This document shows positions 43,368-51,311 of a DNA stretch of 63,714 bases, one piece after another. The notes below the pieces were generated by a model, which saw only the letters and a list, made by a program, of their open reading frames with translations, searched no databases and was not told the DNA's origin. Position 1 is the stretch's first letter; each line of letters opens with the position of its first letter. The stretch is from Kiritimatiellia bacterium. GTDB taxonomy: Bacteria > Verrucomicrobiota > Kiritimatiellia > CAIQIC01 > Lenti-01. The stretch covers positions 1 through 63,714 of the forward strand of contig JAFXQI010000029.1 in the NCBI GenBank assembly GCA_017527155.1. The letters are read 5' to 3'. The translations under genes were made by a program, and so were the position numbers.

Positions 43368-43429
43368 CTTTTGGCAACAGGAAAATCCCCTTGTTTTCAC
43401 CGTTTTCCACCCCTTTTCCCTCCCATGGA
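43368..43429 (+). promoter_or_regulatory. Dispersed leader element, tag A, in front of truB
   Basis: CGCTTTTGGCAACAGG (tag A), then AAAATCCCCTTG, GTTTTCCACC, and TTTTCCCTCCCATGGAC. The ATG at 43425 is in frame with truB and could add 23 residues to it; the truB-like part starts at 43494. Confidence 0.6.
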
Positions 43430-43493
43430 CACCACCTCCCCCACTCCACCTTTCCCCTCGACACCGCCCTCGGCATTCGGCATCCTCACGTCC

Positions 43494-44228
43494 ATGAACG
43501 CAACCCTCACCCCTCTCGACGGCGTCCTGCTGGTCGACAAGCCCACCGAGCACACCTCCCACGACGTCGTCGCGCGCATCCGCCGCCGCTTCCGCATCGC
43601 GAAAGTCGGCCACGGCGGCACCCTCGACCCCTCCGCCACCGGCCTGCTCGTCATCCTGCTCGGCAAGGCGACCAAGATATCCGACCGCGTCATGGGCCAC
43701 GACAAGACCTACGAAGGCACCCTCCGCCTCGGCATCGAGACCGACAGCCAGGACGCAGACGGCCGCATCGTCGCCGAGGCCCCGCCCGAAGCCGTCGCCG
43801 CCGTCACCGCCGACGCCCTCCGCGCCCAGATGGAGGCCCGCCGGGGCGACCAGATGCAGACGCCGCCCATGGTATCGGCCATCAAGATCGACGGCGTCCC
43901 CCTCTACAAGCTCCACCACCAGGGCGAGACCGTCGAACGCAAGCCCCGCTGCATCCACGTCTACCGCTTCGATCTGCTCGGTTTCACCCCGCCCACCGCC
44001 CGCTTCCGCGTCGAATGCACCAAGGGCACCTACATCCGCACCCTCGTCCACGACATCGGCCAATCCCTCGGCTGCGGCGCCCATCTCACGGCCCTGCGCC
44101 GCCTGCAGTCCGGTCCCTTCACGCTGGCCGACGCCACGCCCCTGGAGGAACTCCTCGCCCTCCCCGACGCCGCCGCCCTCGCGCCGCGGATCATCTCCCT
44201 CCCGTCCGCCCTCGCGATGCTCCCCTGA
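43494..44228 (+). CDS. truB: tRNA pseudouridine-55 synthase TruB
   Basis: This 244-residue protein has the pseudouridine synthase motifs DGVLLVDKPTEHTSHDVV and GHGGTLDPSATGLL (catalytic Asp in GGTLDP), then KTYEGTLRLGIETD and STYIRTLVHDIG-like (GTYIRTLVHDIG). It modifies U55 in the T arm of tRNAs. The start at 43494 fits the family; the upstream ATG at 43425 belongs to a repeat. The C-terminal PUA domain is short or absent. The following gene starts 16 bases downstream. Confidence 0.93.
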   Translation: MNATLTPLDGVLLVDKPTEHTSHDVVARIRRRFRIAKVGHGGTLDPSATGLLVILLGKATKISDRVMGHDKTYEGTLRLGIETDSQDADGRIVAEAPPEAVAAVTADALRAQMEARRGDQMQTPPMVSAIKIDGVPLYKLHHQGETVERKPRCIHVYRFDLLGFTPPTARFRVECTKGTYIRTLVHDIGQSLGCGAHLTALRRLQSGPFTLADATPLEELLALPDAAALAPRIISLPSALAMLP

Positions 44229-44243
44229 AGCCGGAGAACCGCC

Positions 44244-44609
44244 ATGATCGTAGCCCTGCTGCTGGCCGTCCTGCCCATCTTCCTCCTCGTGGTGCTCGGC
44301 ACGGCCGTCGTCTGCCGCATCCGCAAGATCCCCATGCCGCGCGCCCTCGGCTGGCCCGACGCCCTGACCCTCCTGCTCATCCCGGCCGTCTGGTCGGCCT
44401 TCGAGCACGTCGGCGAACCCAAGAGCCTGGCGAACCTGGCCGAGCTGATTTATCTCGGCTGGTTCTGGTGCCTCTGCCTGCCCGTCCGCTACGTCCTGGC
44501 CGCGCAGGGCAAACTCCGCACCCCCCATCCCGCCGCCTGGACGACCCTCGTCCTGGTCCTCGCCGCCACCGTTCTCTCCGCCATCTTCTTCCCCTGCCTT
44601 CCCGAATAG
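44244..44609 (+). CDS. Small membrane protein, unknown function
   Basis: This 121-residue protein has about four helices (LLLAVLPIFLLVVLGTAVV, DALTLLLIPAVWSAF, LIYLGWFWCLCLPVRYV and TTLVLVLAATVLSAIFF). No family is recognised. It lies between truB and the EamA transporter with 15- and 8-base gaps, so the three are probably one transcript. Confidence 0.7.
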   Translation: MIVALLLAVLPIFLLVVLGTAVVCRIRKIPMPRALGWPDALTLLLIPAVWSAFEHVGEPKSLANLAELIYLGWFWCLCLPVRYVLAAQGKLRTPHPAAWTTLVLVLAATVLSAIFFPCLPE

Positions 44610-44617
44610 GTTCCGCC

Positions 44618-45499
44618 GTGGACCCCAAGACCCTGCGCGCCAACCTCCTCCTCCTGCTCGCGGCCCTCATCTGGGGCGTGGCCTTCGTCGCGCAGAAGAG
44701 CGGCCTCGACTCCCTCTCCCCCGTCGCCTTCAACGGCTGCCGCTTCCTGCTGGGCGGACTGGTCCTCCTGCCGTTCGCCCTCGCCCGCCGCCGGCGCGAC
44801 GCCGCCCCCGGACCGGACCGCGGCCTCTGGCTCGGCGGACTCCTCTGCGGAACCTGCCTCTTCGTGGCATCGAGCGCACAGCAGATCGGCCTCAAGTGGA
44901 CGACGGCGGGCAAGGCCGGATTCCTGACCGCCCTCTACGTCGTGATCGTCCCCCTCCTGGCCGCGCTGGCCGGACGCCGCGTCCGCCCGCTCCTGTGGCT
45001 CTGCATCGCGCTGGCGGTGGCAGGGCTCCGGTTGCTGTGCCTGGACGCGGACTTCTCGTTGGCCTCCGTCAACCGCGGCGACGCATGGGAGCTGGCCTGC
45101 GCGCTGGCCTTCGCGGTGCACATCCTGGCCATCGACCGGTTCGCGCCGCACGCCGACGGCATCCGCCTTTCCTGTCTCCAGTTCCTCGTCTGCGGCCTGC
45201 TCTCCCTGCCGTTCGCGGGCCTCCCCGCCCCCGCGGCCCTGGCGGCGGCCTGGCTTCCCCTCGCCTACACGGGCATCCTCTCCTGCGGCGTCGCCTACAC
45301 CCTCCAGACCGTCGCCCAGAAGAACACCTCCCCGACGGTCGCCTCCCTCATCATGTGCCTCGAATCGCTCTTCGCCCTCCTCGCCGGCGTCGCGATCCTC
45401 CGCGAACCGGTATCCCCCCGCGAATGGCTCGGCGCCGGCCTCCTCCTTGCCGCCCTCCTTCTCGCCCAGCTCCCGGCACGGTCCCGCCGCGGCACGTGA
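44618..45499 (+). CDS. EamA-family (DMT) transporter
   Basis: This 293-residue protein has ten hydrophobic helices in two homologous halves. The signature LLAALIWGVAFVAQKSGLDS opens the first half and LESLFALLAGVAILREPVS is near the end of the second. EamA proteins export or import metabolites such as amino acids and nucleosides; the substrate cannot be told. The GTG at 44618 was chosen since it gives the full first helix with a short lead. Confidence 0.87.
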   Translation: MDPKTLRANLLLLLAALIWGVAFVAQKSGLDSLSPVAFNGCRFLLGGLVLLPFALARRRRDAAPGPDRGLWLGGLLCGTCLFVASSAQQIGLKWTTAGKAGFLTALYVVIVPLLAALAGRRVRPLLWLCIALAVAGLRLLCLDADFSLASVNRGDAWELACALAFAVHILAIDRFAPHADGIRLSCLQFLVCGLLSLPFAGLPAPAALAAAWLPLAYTGILSCGVAYTLQTVAQKNTSPTVASLIMCLESLFALLAGVAILREPVSPREWLGAGLLLAALLLAQLPARSRRGT

Positions 45500-45674
45500 T
45501 GCCCCCCTGCTGACGTGGCGCAACGCGGCAGGCAATGCCCCGGCCCCCTGGCCGCCCGCCCGCCCTTCCGCGCTCCCGTGCGTCCGCGCCGGGCCGCCGC
45601 CGGCCGGAAATCAGGACTTGAAAAAACCGGCCGGAAAGGGCATCCTAGGCCATTCTGTTCCGAAAGGGTGCACT

Positions 45675-46121
45675 ATGATTGGTAAAAAGCCTTTGACAGT
45701 CGAAACGATTTCCCTGGACCTCAAGGGGAACGACAAGGAAGAGATCCTGGCCGAAATGGTCGATCTCCTTGCCGCCTCGGGCCACATCCGCGACAAGGAA
45801 GCGGTCCTCAAGGCCGTCACCGACCGCGAAAAGCGGATGAGCACCGGCATGCAGAACGGCATCGCCATCCCCCACGGCAAGACCGACAGCGTGGACTGCC
45901 TGGTCGCCGCCCTCGGCATCAAGCGCGAAGGCATCGATTTCGGGGCGCTCGACGGGCAGCCCTCGACCATTTTCGTCATGACCGTCTCCCCCGACAGCCG
46001 GACCGGCCCGCACATCCAGTTCCTGGCCGAAGTCAGCCGCCCGCTCAACGACGCCTCCGTCCGCGCGAAAATCCTTTCCGCCGCCTCCCGCGAGGAAGTC
46101 CTCAAGCTCCTGCTGGGCTGA
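45675..46121 (+). CDS. PTS EIIA domain protein (PtsN/fructose type)
   Basis: This 148-residue protein is a stand-alone EIIA type 2 domain. The phosphorylated His is in the motif IAIPHGKTDSVD (about 65-76). RMSTGMQNG and VMTVSPDSRTGPHIQFLAEV fit the fold. Members either phosphorylate sugars with an EIIBC or act as nitrogen-PTS regulators; no EIIBC gene is near, so a regulatory role is favoured. GAAAGGG precedes the ATG. A candidate promoter TTGAAA is at 45618. Confidence 0.88.
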   Translation: MIGKKPLTVETISLDLKGNDKEEILAEMVDLLAASGHIRDKEAVLKAVTDREKRMSTGMQNGIAIPHGKTDSVDCLVAALGIKREGIDFGALDGQPSTIFVMTVSPDSRTGPHIQFLAEVSRPLNDASVRAKILSAASREEVLKLLLG

Positions 46122-46420
46122 TCCGGCCCCGTCCTCTCCTTCCCATCCCGCCGGCCACCTCCCCGCGGTCGCGCGGGATTGCCGTCTTCCCCCGGTTGCC
46201 TCCCCGCGCCCGGCTCCGCTTCATTCCCTTCGCTTCCGCGTCCGGTTTTCCCTGCGCAATCCGCCGTTTCCCGATTGCACCACCCCGGGAGGACTCCCTC
46301 CATTCCGACCCGATGCAAAACAACGGCTTGACATGAACCGCCCTTTACGGCAAAAGACCGATGGTGCCGGATGCCGCGGCAAGCGGCTTGTCTTGGCGTC
46401 CGCGCCGCGAGGAGAGCGCA

Positions 46421-47116
46421 ATGAGACACTTGGCATGGGCGCTGGTGATGGCCACCGGCAAGGCGGAAAAACTCCCCGAGGGAGCCGACATTCCCTTCCT
46501 CTACCTCAACGACCGCCCCCTCTTCGCCCACTCCGTCGCGGCCCTCATGCAATGCCCCGAAATCGACGGCATCGTCCTGTGCGTTCCCCGCGAGCGCGCC
46601 GAGAGCGTCCTCGCCGCCGTCCAGCTCTACGGCTTCTCCAAGGTCCGCAAGATCGTCGCCGCCAAGCCCGGCCACGCGCCCTGCATGGCCGCCGCGCTCG
46701 CCCACGTCCCCGACGACGTCGAATGGCTCTGCCTCCACGACCCGTCGCGGCCCGTGCTGGACCCCGCCACCGTCGCCTCCGTCCTCCGTACCGCCCGGCG
46801 CCACGGCTCCGGCATCGCCGCCGTCCCCCTCTCCGACCGCGTCGTCGCCGCCCGGAAAGGCTCCTACGCCGCCGACTGCTCCGGCGGCGATTCCCTCTGG
46901 TCCGTCGTATCCCCGCGCGTCTGGCCCGCCGCCGCCCTCCGCCAGGCCTATCCCGCCGCCGCCAAGGACCGCCCCCGCTTCGACGACGACTGGGACGCCA
47001 TGCTCGCCCGGGGCCTCGTCCCCCGCCTCGTCCCCGTCCCGCCTTCCTTCCGCATCCGCAACGCCGCCGACCTCGACCCCGCCCTCTGGGAACTCAAACG
47101 CGCCGGCCTCGCCTGA
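46421..47116 (+). CDS. IspD-like nucleotidyltransferase
   Basis: This 231-residue protein has the GT-A fold of IspD/TarI cytidylyltransferases. It has LNDRPLFAHSVAAL, LCVPRERAESVLAA and LCLHDPSRPVLDPATV (IspD usually HDAARP). The N-terminal glycine loop is changed to VMATGKAEKLPE, and the usual DTIK motif is LSDRVVA. It may be a diverged MEP-pathway enzyme or one with a different substrate. GAGGAG lies 7 bases before the ATG. It is adjacent to, but 150 bases from, family gene 2. Confidence 0.7.
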   Translation: MRHLAWALVMATGKAEKLPEGADIPFLYLNDRPLFAHSVAALMQCPEIDGIVLCVPRERAESVLAAVQLYGFSKVRKIVAAKPGHAPCMAAALAHVPDDVEWLCLHDPSRPVLDPATVASVLRTARRHGSGIAAVPLSDRVVAARKGSYAADCSGGDSLWSVVSPRVWPAAALRQAYPAAAKDRPRFDDDWDAMLARGLVPRLVPVPPSFRIRNAADLDPALWELKRAGLA

Positions 47117-47207
47117 TTTTCCCCTCCCCCCCCACCCCGGCACGCCCCTCCCGCCCCCTCCCGCCGCCCCCGCTTTCCCCCCGTCTCCAGTCCCCATGTC
47201 CCATCCA

Positions 47208-47268
47208 CTCGCGATATCAAGGAAAATTCTTGCCATTCCCCCAATTTTCATCCATCATCCCCCCCATG
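47208..47268 (+). promoter_or_regulatory. Dispersed leader element, tag C, in front of family protein 2
   Basis: CTCGCGATATCAAGG (tag C), then AAAATTCTTGCCATTCCCC, AATTTTCATCC, and ATCATCCCCCCCATGAAC with the gene start at 47266. No Shine-Dalgarno is present. An exact inverted copy of the 15-base tag lies inside the gene at 48059-48073. Confidence 0.7.
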
Positions 47269-48249
47269 AACAAATCTCCCATCTTCCCTCGCGGCTATCT
47301 CAAGGCATTGGCCAACGACTGTTTCGGCCCCCATCCCGGCCCCGTCTGCGGAGGGTCTTACGCCACCCTGGCGGAGGCCTGCTTCGGACTCGCCCTCTTC
47401 GGCGGGAGCCTTGCCGCCCATCTCCTCTGGTACGGCGGCAAAACCCTCCTCTCCCGGATTCTCCGCCACGTCTCGCCGCCCGAGCCGCTTCCACCGGCCG
47501 CCCCCCAGGCCCCCGTCTCCCTCCGCGGCGTCCCGGCGCCAGAAGACATCGAAGACGTCTGGGACCTGGACCCGCGCACCCTCTGCGGTCGCCTCCGCAT
47601 CGGCTCGCGCCTGGCCGACCTGGAGCCGACGCTGGACTCGCGTTTCGTCTTCAAGAAGGCCCGAAACGGCTCCCGCCGCATCGTCGCCCGGCAACCCGGC
47701 CTCAAGGGATGGATGAAGGAACACGTCCCCTCCGTCAAATACTCCACCGCCATGCACTACAAGAAACTGGCCACGCGCCTCCGCCAGCTCGTCGGCCTCG
47801 ATCCACGCATCCCGTTGGAGTGGCTCCTCCCCGACAACGAAGAGTCCCTGTCCGCCCTCGCTCCCGCCGACCGCCGGGGGGCCGCCGCCGCCCGGAGCAA
47901 GCTATCCCGCCTGCTCGCCGAGGCCCCCCGGTACACCCATCTCGTGCGGGCGGTCGAATCCAAGCTCGGCATCATGCGGATGGTAACGATCCGTCGCATC
48001 CAGCCGCTCAGGCCCGGTCGCGGAAAGCGCCGGAAGGCGGTGGATTCCGCGAAGAATCCCTTGATATCGCGAGCATCCCGTTCCGGCTTCGCTGCGACAA
48101 CGGACGAGATGCGGACGAAGGCCTTCTGGGATGCCGTCCGGAAGATACTGGGCGAGCGGAATCCCGACCGGGAAACCCGGCAACTGCAATCCGACATCCG
48201 CGCGTGGCTGAACGCGCCCTTGCAGGCCCGTCAGAACCGGCGGCGGTAG
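47266..48249 (+). CDS. Family protein 2 with leader tag
   Basis: This 327-residue protein has a hydrophobic segment at about 36-56 (EACFGLALFGGSLAAHLLWY). The conserved core at 91-188 contains DPRTLCGRLRIGSRLADLEP, then GLKGWMKEHVPSVKYSTAMH and YKKLATRLRQLVGLDPRIPL. The C-terminal part is unlike protein 1 in most places, but both end in a helix with LQS..R.WL. Residues 264-270 (NPLISRA) are encoded by the inverted tag C. Its function is unknown; the helix pair in the core suggests nucleic-acid binding. Confidence 0.75.
   Translation: MNKSPIFPRGYLKALANDCFGPHPGPVCGGSYATLAEACFGLALFGGSLAAHLLWYGGKTLLSRILRHVSPPEPLPPAAPQAPVSLRGVPAPEDIEDVWDLDPRTLCGRLRIGSRLADLEPTLDSRFVFKKARNGSRRIVARQPGLKGWMKEHVPSVKYSTAMHYKKLATRLRQLVGLDPRIPLEWLLPDNEESLSALAPADRRGAAAARSKLSRLLAEAPRYTHLVRAVESKLGIMRMVTIRRIQPLRPGRGKRRKAVDSAKNPLISRASRSGFAATTDEMRTKAFWDAVRKILGERNPDRETRQLQSDIRAWLNAPLQARQNRRR
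48059..48073 (-). repeat. Inverted copy of tag C inside family gene 2
   Basis: CCTTGATATCGCGAG is the perfect reverse complement of the leader tag CTCGCGATATCAAGG at 47208-47222. The adjacent ATTCTT is also shared. Confidence 0.85.
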
Positions 48250-48285
48250 GGAGGGCAGGGCTGGCCGCGCCGGGGGAAAATCCCG

Positions 48286-49227
48286 CTATTTTTCCAGACC
48301 GAGCCGGCGTACGGCGATGCGCGGGAGCTGTTTGGCCGACCGCCAGAACGGGGCCCAGCGGGCCCCGAATGGCAGCGGCTCCGGCAAGTTGGCGCGCCGG
48401 ATGTCCTCCAGCAGGGAGGTGCGGTCGAGCCAGTCCTGCTGGTTGAAGAACGTGTAGTGGTGGCAGACCGCATGGGCGTCGAAGACCACCAGCTTGCGGT
48501 TCTCGCGGATCCACGCGCCCCAGTCCACCTCGTCGTGCTCGCGGACGCCGCCGAGCTCGGTCCAGTGGCGGTAGTCGTAGCAGATGCAGTTGATGCTGAA
48601 GCGGTCATGGAATGGCACCCACCGCTCCGCCGCCGCGCGGCGCATCCGTCCGTTGGCATCGGGAAGGGAGAGGAAATGCCGGATCATCCAGTCTGCCAGA
48701 TGCGGATAGAACCAGACGCATCCGGAGGCCGCGGCCTCCCACCGCGCATGGGGCAGCCGCAGGAACTCCTCGCGCAGTTCGGGGAACGTCCCGAGGAGAA
48801 TCCACGCCCCGAGCCCGTTGTTGGGGATGGTGGCGGAAACCAGCGCGAGGTCCGGGTCGGCGGCGTGGCGGTCGTGGGTTTCGGCGAGCCGGAGGTCCCA
48901 GTCGGCGGAGACGAACACGTCCTCGTCGATCTTGAAGTACAGCGCATCGGGATGCCGCCGGACGCATTCGTTCTGGAGGTTGGAGATGTACCATCCCTTG
49001 CCGCGCGGCCCGGAGATGACATCCCACGGGATGTCGGGATGCTCCCGCACCAGCCGCCCGACGTACCGCCGGTGGCGTCCGACGACGCCATTGAGCAGCA
49101 GCGCCACGGCATCGAAACGCCGGATGGAGCCTCCCTGGATGAGCATGTCCATGCAGAGGCGGAAGCAATCCAGCCGGTGGCTGGTGAGGATCATGAGGAC
49201 TTTCGGTCGCGCCATGCGTCCATCCAT
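48286..49227 (-). CDS. Glycosyltransferase-like protein
   Basis: This 313-residue protein begins with a Rossmann-type strand (RPKVLMILTSHRLDCFRLCM). It has a possible DxD-type motif in YFKIDEDVFVSADWD, and W-rich C-terminal parts (EVDWGAWIRENRKLVVFDA). The layout fits a GT-A glycosyltransferase; the family is not certain. The start MDGRM at 49227 was chosen; MARPK at 49215 is also possible. The tRNA-Pro gene is encoded 42 bases upstream on the same strand. Confidence 0.7.
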   Translation of the reverse strand: MDGRMARPKVLMILTSHRLDCFRLCMDMLIQGGSIRRFDAVALLLNGVVGRHRRYVGRLVREHPDIPWDVISGPRGKGWYISNLQNECVRRHPDALYFKIDEDVFVSADWDLRLAETHDRHAADPDLALVSATIPNNGLGAWILLGTFPELREEFLRLPHARWEAAASGCVWFYPHLADWMIRHFLSLPDANGRMRRAAAERWVPFHDRFSINCICYDYRHWTELGGVREHDEVDWGAWIRENRKLVVFDAHAVCHHYTFFNQQDWLDRTSLLEDIRRANLPEPLPFGARWAPFWRSAKQLPRIAVRRLGLEK

Positions 49228-49269
49228 ACCACTCCCCCGCCCGCAATGCCACCGAAAACCGCCGTGCGA

Positions 49270-49346
49270 TGGTCGGGGCGGCGGGATTCGAACCCGCGAC
49301 ATCAAGCTCCCAAAGCTTGCGCTCTACCAGGCTGAGCCACGCCCCG
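49270..49346 (-). tRNA. tRNA-Pro (anticodon TGG)
   Basis: The cloverleaf has the acceptor pair CGGGGCG/CGCCCCG, D arm GTGGCTCAGCCTGGTAGAGC, anticodon stem CAAGC/GCTTG around TTTGGGA, and T arm GCGGGTTCGAATCCCGC. CCA is encoded. Confidence 0.95.
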
Positions 49347-49361
49347 GTCCGCGACATGGCG

Positions 49362-49389
49362 GAAAAGAAAAACCTCCGTGGACCGGAGG
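49362..49389 (-). terminator. Terminator between tRNA-Asp and tRNA-Pro
   Basis: On the minus strand, CCTCCG and CGGAGG form a 6-bp stem and TTTTTCTTTTCC follows. The tRNA-Asp transcript would end here; tRNA-Pro needs its own promoter or readthrough. Confidence 0.7.
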
Positions 49390-49405
49390 CTTCCGTTTTT
49401 GGAAC

Positions 49406-49482
49406 TGGCGGGGTCGACGGGACTTGAACCCGCAACACCCAGATCGACAGTCTGGTACTCTAACCAATTGAGCTACGACCCC
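49406..49482 (-). tRNA. tRNA-Asp (anticodon GTC)
   Basis: The acceptor pair is GGGGTCG/CGACCCC. The anticodon loop is CTGTCGA in CCAGA/TCTGG, and the T arm is GCGGGTTCAAGTCCCGT. CCA is encoded. Confidence 0.95.
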
Positions 49483-49661
49483 GTAACCCAAAAACGCAAG
49501 CGACTATAGCGTCTCTTCCGCCAATGGCAAGAAAAAAAACGCCCTGGCCCACATTTTTCTCCTACCCCCCTTCCCCCTGCCCTTTTCCGGCTGGCGGAAG
49601 AAACGGCCCGCTGCCGTTTTGGATTGCCGCCGCGCGCGCGAAATCCTAGAGTGGGCGCGAC

Positions 49662-50420
49662 ATGGATACCTTGGTCGTCATCCCCACCTACAACGAAAAG
49701 GACAATTGCGAAGCGATCGTCCGCGCCGTGCTGTCGGCGTGCCCCGAGGCCGAGGTGCTGGTCGTCGACGACAATTCGCCGGACGGCACCGGGCAGATCG
49801 CCGACCGCATGGCCGCCGCCGAACCGCGCGTGCACGTCCTGCACCGCGAGAAGAAGCAGGGACTCGGCCGCGCGTACATCGCGGGGTTCCGCTGGGCGCT
49901 GGAGCGGCCGCAGTACGAGTTCGTGATGGAGATGGATGCCGACTTCTCGCACGACCCGAAGGCCGTCCCGCAGCTGCGCGCCGCGGCCGCCGACGCCGAC
50001 CTCGTGCTCGGCTCGCGCTACATCGGCGGCATCCGCGTCATCAACTGGCCCATGAACCGGCTGCTGCTCAGCACCGGCGCGGCGCTGTACGTCCGCACGG
50101 TCACGGGCATGCCGTTCGGCGACCCCACCGGCGGCTTCAAGTGCTTCCGCCGCGCCGTGCTCGAAAGCATCCCCCTCGACAAGATCCGCTCCAACGGCTA
50201 CTCGTTCCAGATCGAAATGACGCACACCGCCTGGCACCTCGGGTTCAGGGTCAAGGAGACCCCCATCGTGTTCGAGGAGCGCCGCGACGGCCAGTCCAAG
50301 ATGAACGGCGGCATCGTGAACGAAGCCCTCTGGATGGTCTGGAAACTCCAGGCCCGCGTGGGCTTCCGCCGCCGCCCGCGCAAGGTCCACCCCAGGAGCG
50401 TCGCCGCCACCGCGCCGTGA
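49662..50420 (+). CDS. DPM1-like polyprenol phosphate glycosyltransferase
   Basis: This 252-residue protein starts with TLVVIPTYNEKDNCEAIV, then VLVVDDNSPDGTG, MEMDADFSHDPKAV (metal-binding D.D) and GGFKCFRR. This is the dolichyl-phosphate mannosyltransferase-type core without membrane helices. It would move a sugar from a nucleotide sugar to polyprenyl phosphate at the cytosolic face. Its stop overlaps the GTG of the UbiA-family gene (GTGA), which suggests linked roles in a lipid-linked sugar pathway. Confidence 0.88.
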   Translation: MDTLVVIPTYNEKDNCEAIVRAVLSACPEAEVLVVDDNSPDGTGQIADRMAAAEPRVHVLHREKKQGLGRAYIAGFRWALERPQYEFVMEMDADFSHDPKAVPQLRAAAADADLVLGSRYIGGIRVINWPMNRLLLSTGAALYVRTVTGMPFGDPTGGFKCFRRAVLESIPLDKIRSNGYSFQIEMTHTAWHLGFRVKETPIVFEERRDGQSKMNGGIVNEALWMVWKLQARVGFRRRPRKVHPRSVAATAP

Positions 50421-51307
50421 AACCCCTTTCCACATTGTTCCGGCTCCTGCGCGTCAACCAGTGGACGAAGAACGCGGTCGTCTTCGCGGCGTTCTTCTTC
50501 GCGCTGGGCGACCGGAACCAGTCGCTCACCCTCTGGCTGTGCTGGAAATCCGCCCTGGCGGCGCTGGCCTTCGCGCTGGTTTCCTCGTCCATCTACATCC
50601 TCAACGACCTGAAGGACGCCCCGAAGGACCGCCTGCATCCGGTCAAGTGCCGCCGCCCCATCGCCGCGGGCGAGGTCGGCACCGCCGCCGCGCTGGCCGT
50701 CTCCGCCGCCGTGCTGGGCATCGGGTCGTGGGGGGCGTGGCAGATCGCCCCGCGCCTGTTCGCGGTGACGTCCGCCTACTTCGTCATGCAGCTCGCCTAC
50801 ACCTTCGGCCTCAAGAAGGTTTCCCTGCTCGACGTCATGATCATCGCCGCGGGCTTCGTCATGCGCGCCGTGGCGGGCGCCGAAGCGGTACGCGTGCCGA
50901 TCAGCCCGTGGCTGCTCGTCTGCACGTTCTTCCTGGCGCTGTTCCTGGCCCTCTGCAAGCGCCGCCACGAGAAGGCGAACCTCGCCGGCCAGGGGACCCG
51001 CGACGCCCTCGACGGCTACGACGCGAAGCTCCTCGACCTCCTCGTCGCGGTCACCGCCGGCGCCACCATCGTCGTCTATTCCATCTACACCCTCTGGCCC
51101 GACACGGTGGCCAAGTTCGGCACCAACCGCCTGGCGGCGACCATCCCGTTCGTGGTCTTCGGCGTCTTCCGCTACCTCGACCTCGCCTACCGCCGCGACC
51201 AGGGCGACCGCCCCGAGCGCGTGCTCCTCACCGACCTCCCCCTCCTGCTGGACATCGCGCTTTTCGGCGCGACCGTCCTCGCGGCCCTCTTCCTCTTCCG
51301 GAGCTGA
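50417..51307 (+). CDS. UbiA-family prenyltransferase (decaprenyl-phosphate phosphoribosyltransferase-like)
   Basis: This 296-residue protein has about eight helices and the UbiA motif NDLKDAPKDRLHPVKCRRPI, with its second Asp-rich site around YDAKLLDLLVAV. RLLRVNQWTKNAVVFA at the N-terminus is typical of the DPPR synthase subgroup. It transfers phosphoribose or a related group onto a polyprenyl phosphate. The GTG start overlaps the glycosyltransferase stop. TrkA follows after 4 bases. Confidence 0.85.
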   Translation: MKPLSTLFRLLRVNQWTKNAVVFAAFFFALGDRNQSLTLWLCWKSALAALAFALVSSSIYILNDLKDAPKDRLHPVKCRRPIAAGEVGTAAALAVSAAVLGIGSWGAWQIAPRLFAVTSAYFVMQLAYTFGLKKVSLLDVMIIAAGFVMRAVAGAEAVRVPISPWLLVCTFFLALFLALCKRRHEKANLAGQGTRDALDGYDAKLLDLLVAVTAGATIVVYSIYTLWPDTVAKFGTNRLAATIPFVVFGVFRYLDLAYRRDQGDRPERVLLTDLPLLLDIALFGATVLAALFLFRS

Positions 51308-51311
51308 ACCC

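Noticed and set aside
45618-45646. Strong promoter before the PTS IIA gene
   Set aside because: TTGAAA is present, but the -10 at 17 bases (CATCCT) is poor, so it is mentioned only as a candidate.
49362-49389. A third tRNA or small RNA between tRNA-Asp and tRNA-Pro
   Set aside because: The structure is a short stem followed by a T-run, which is a terminator.
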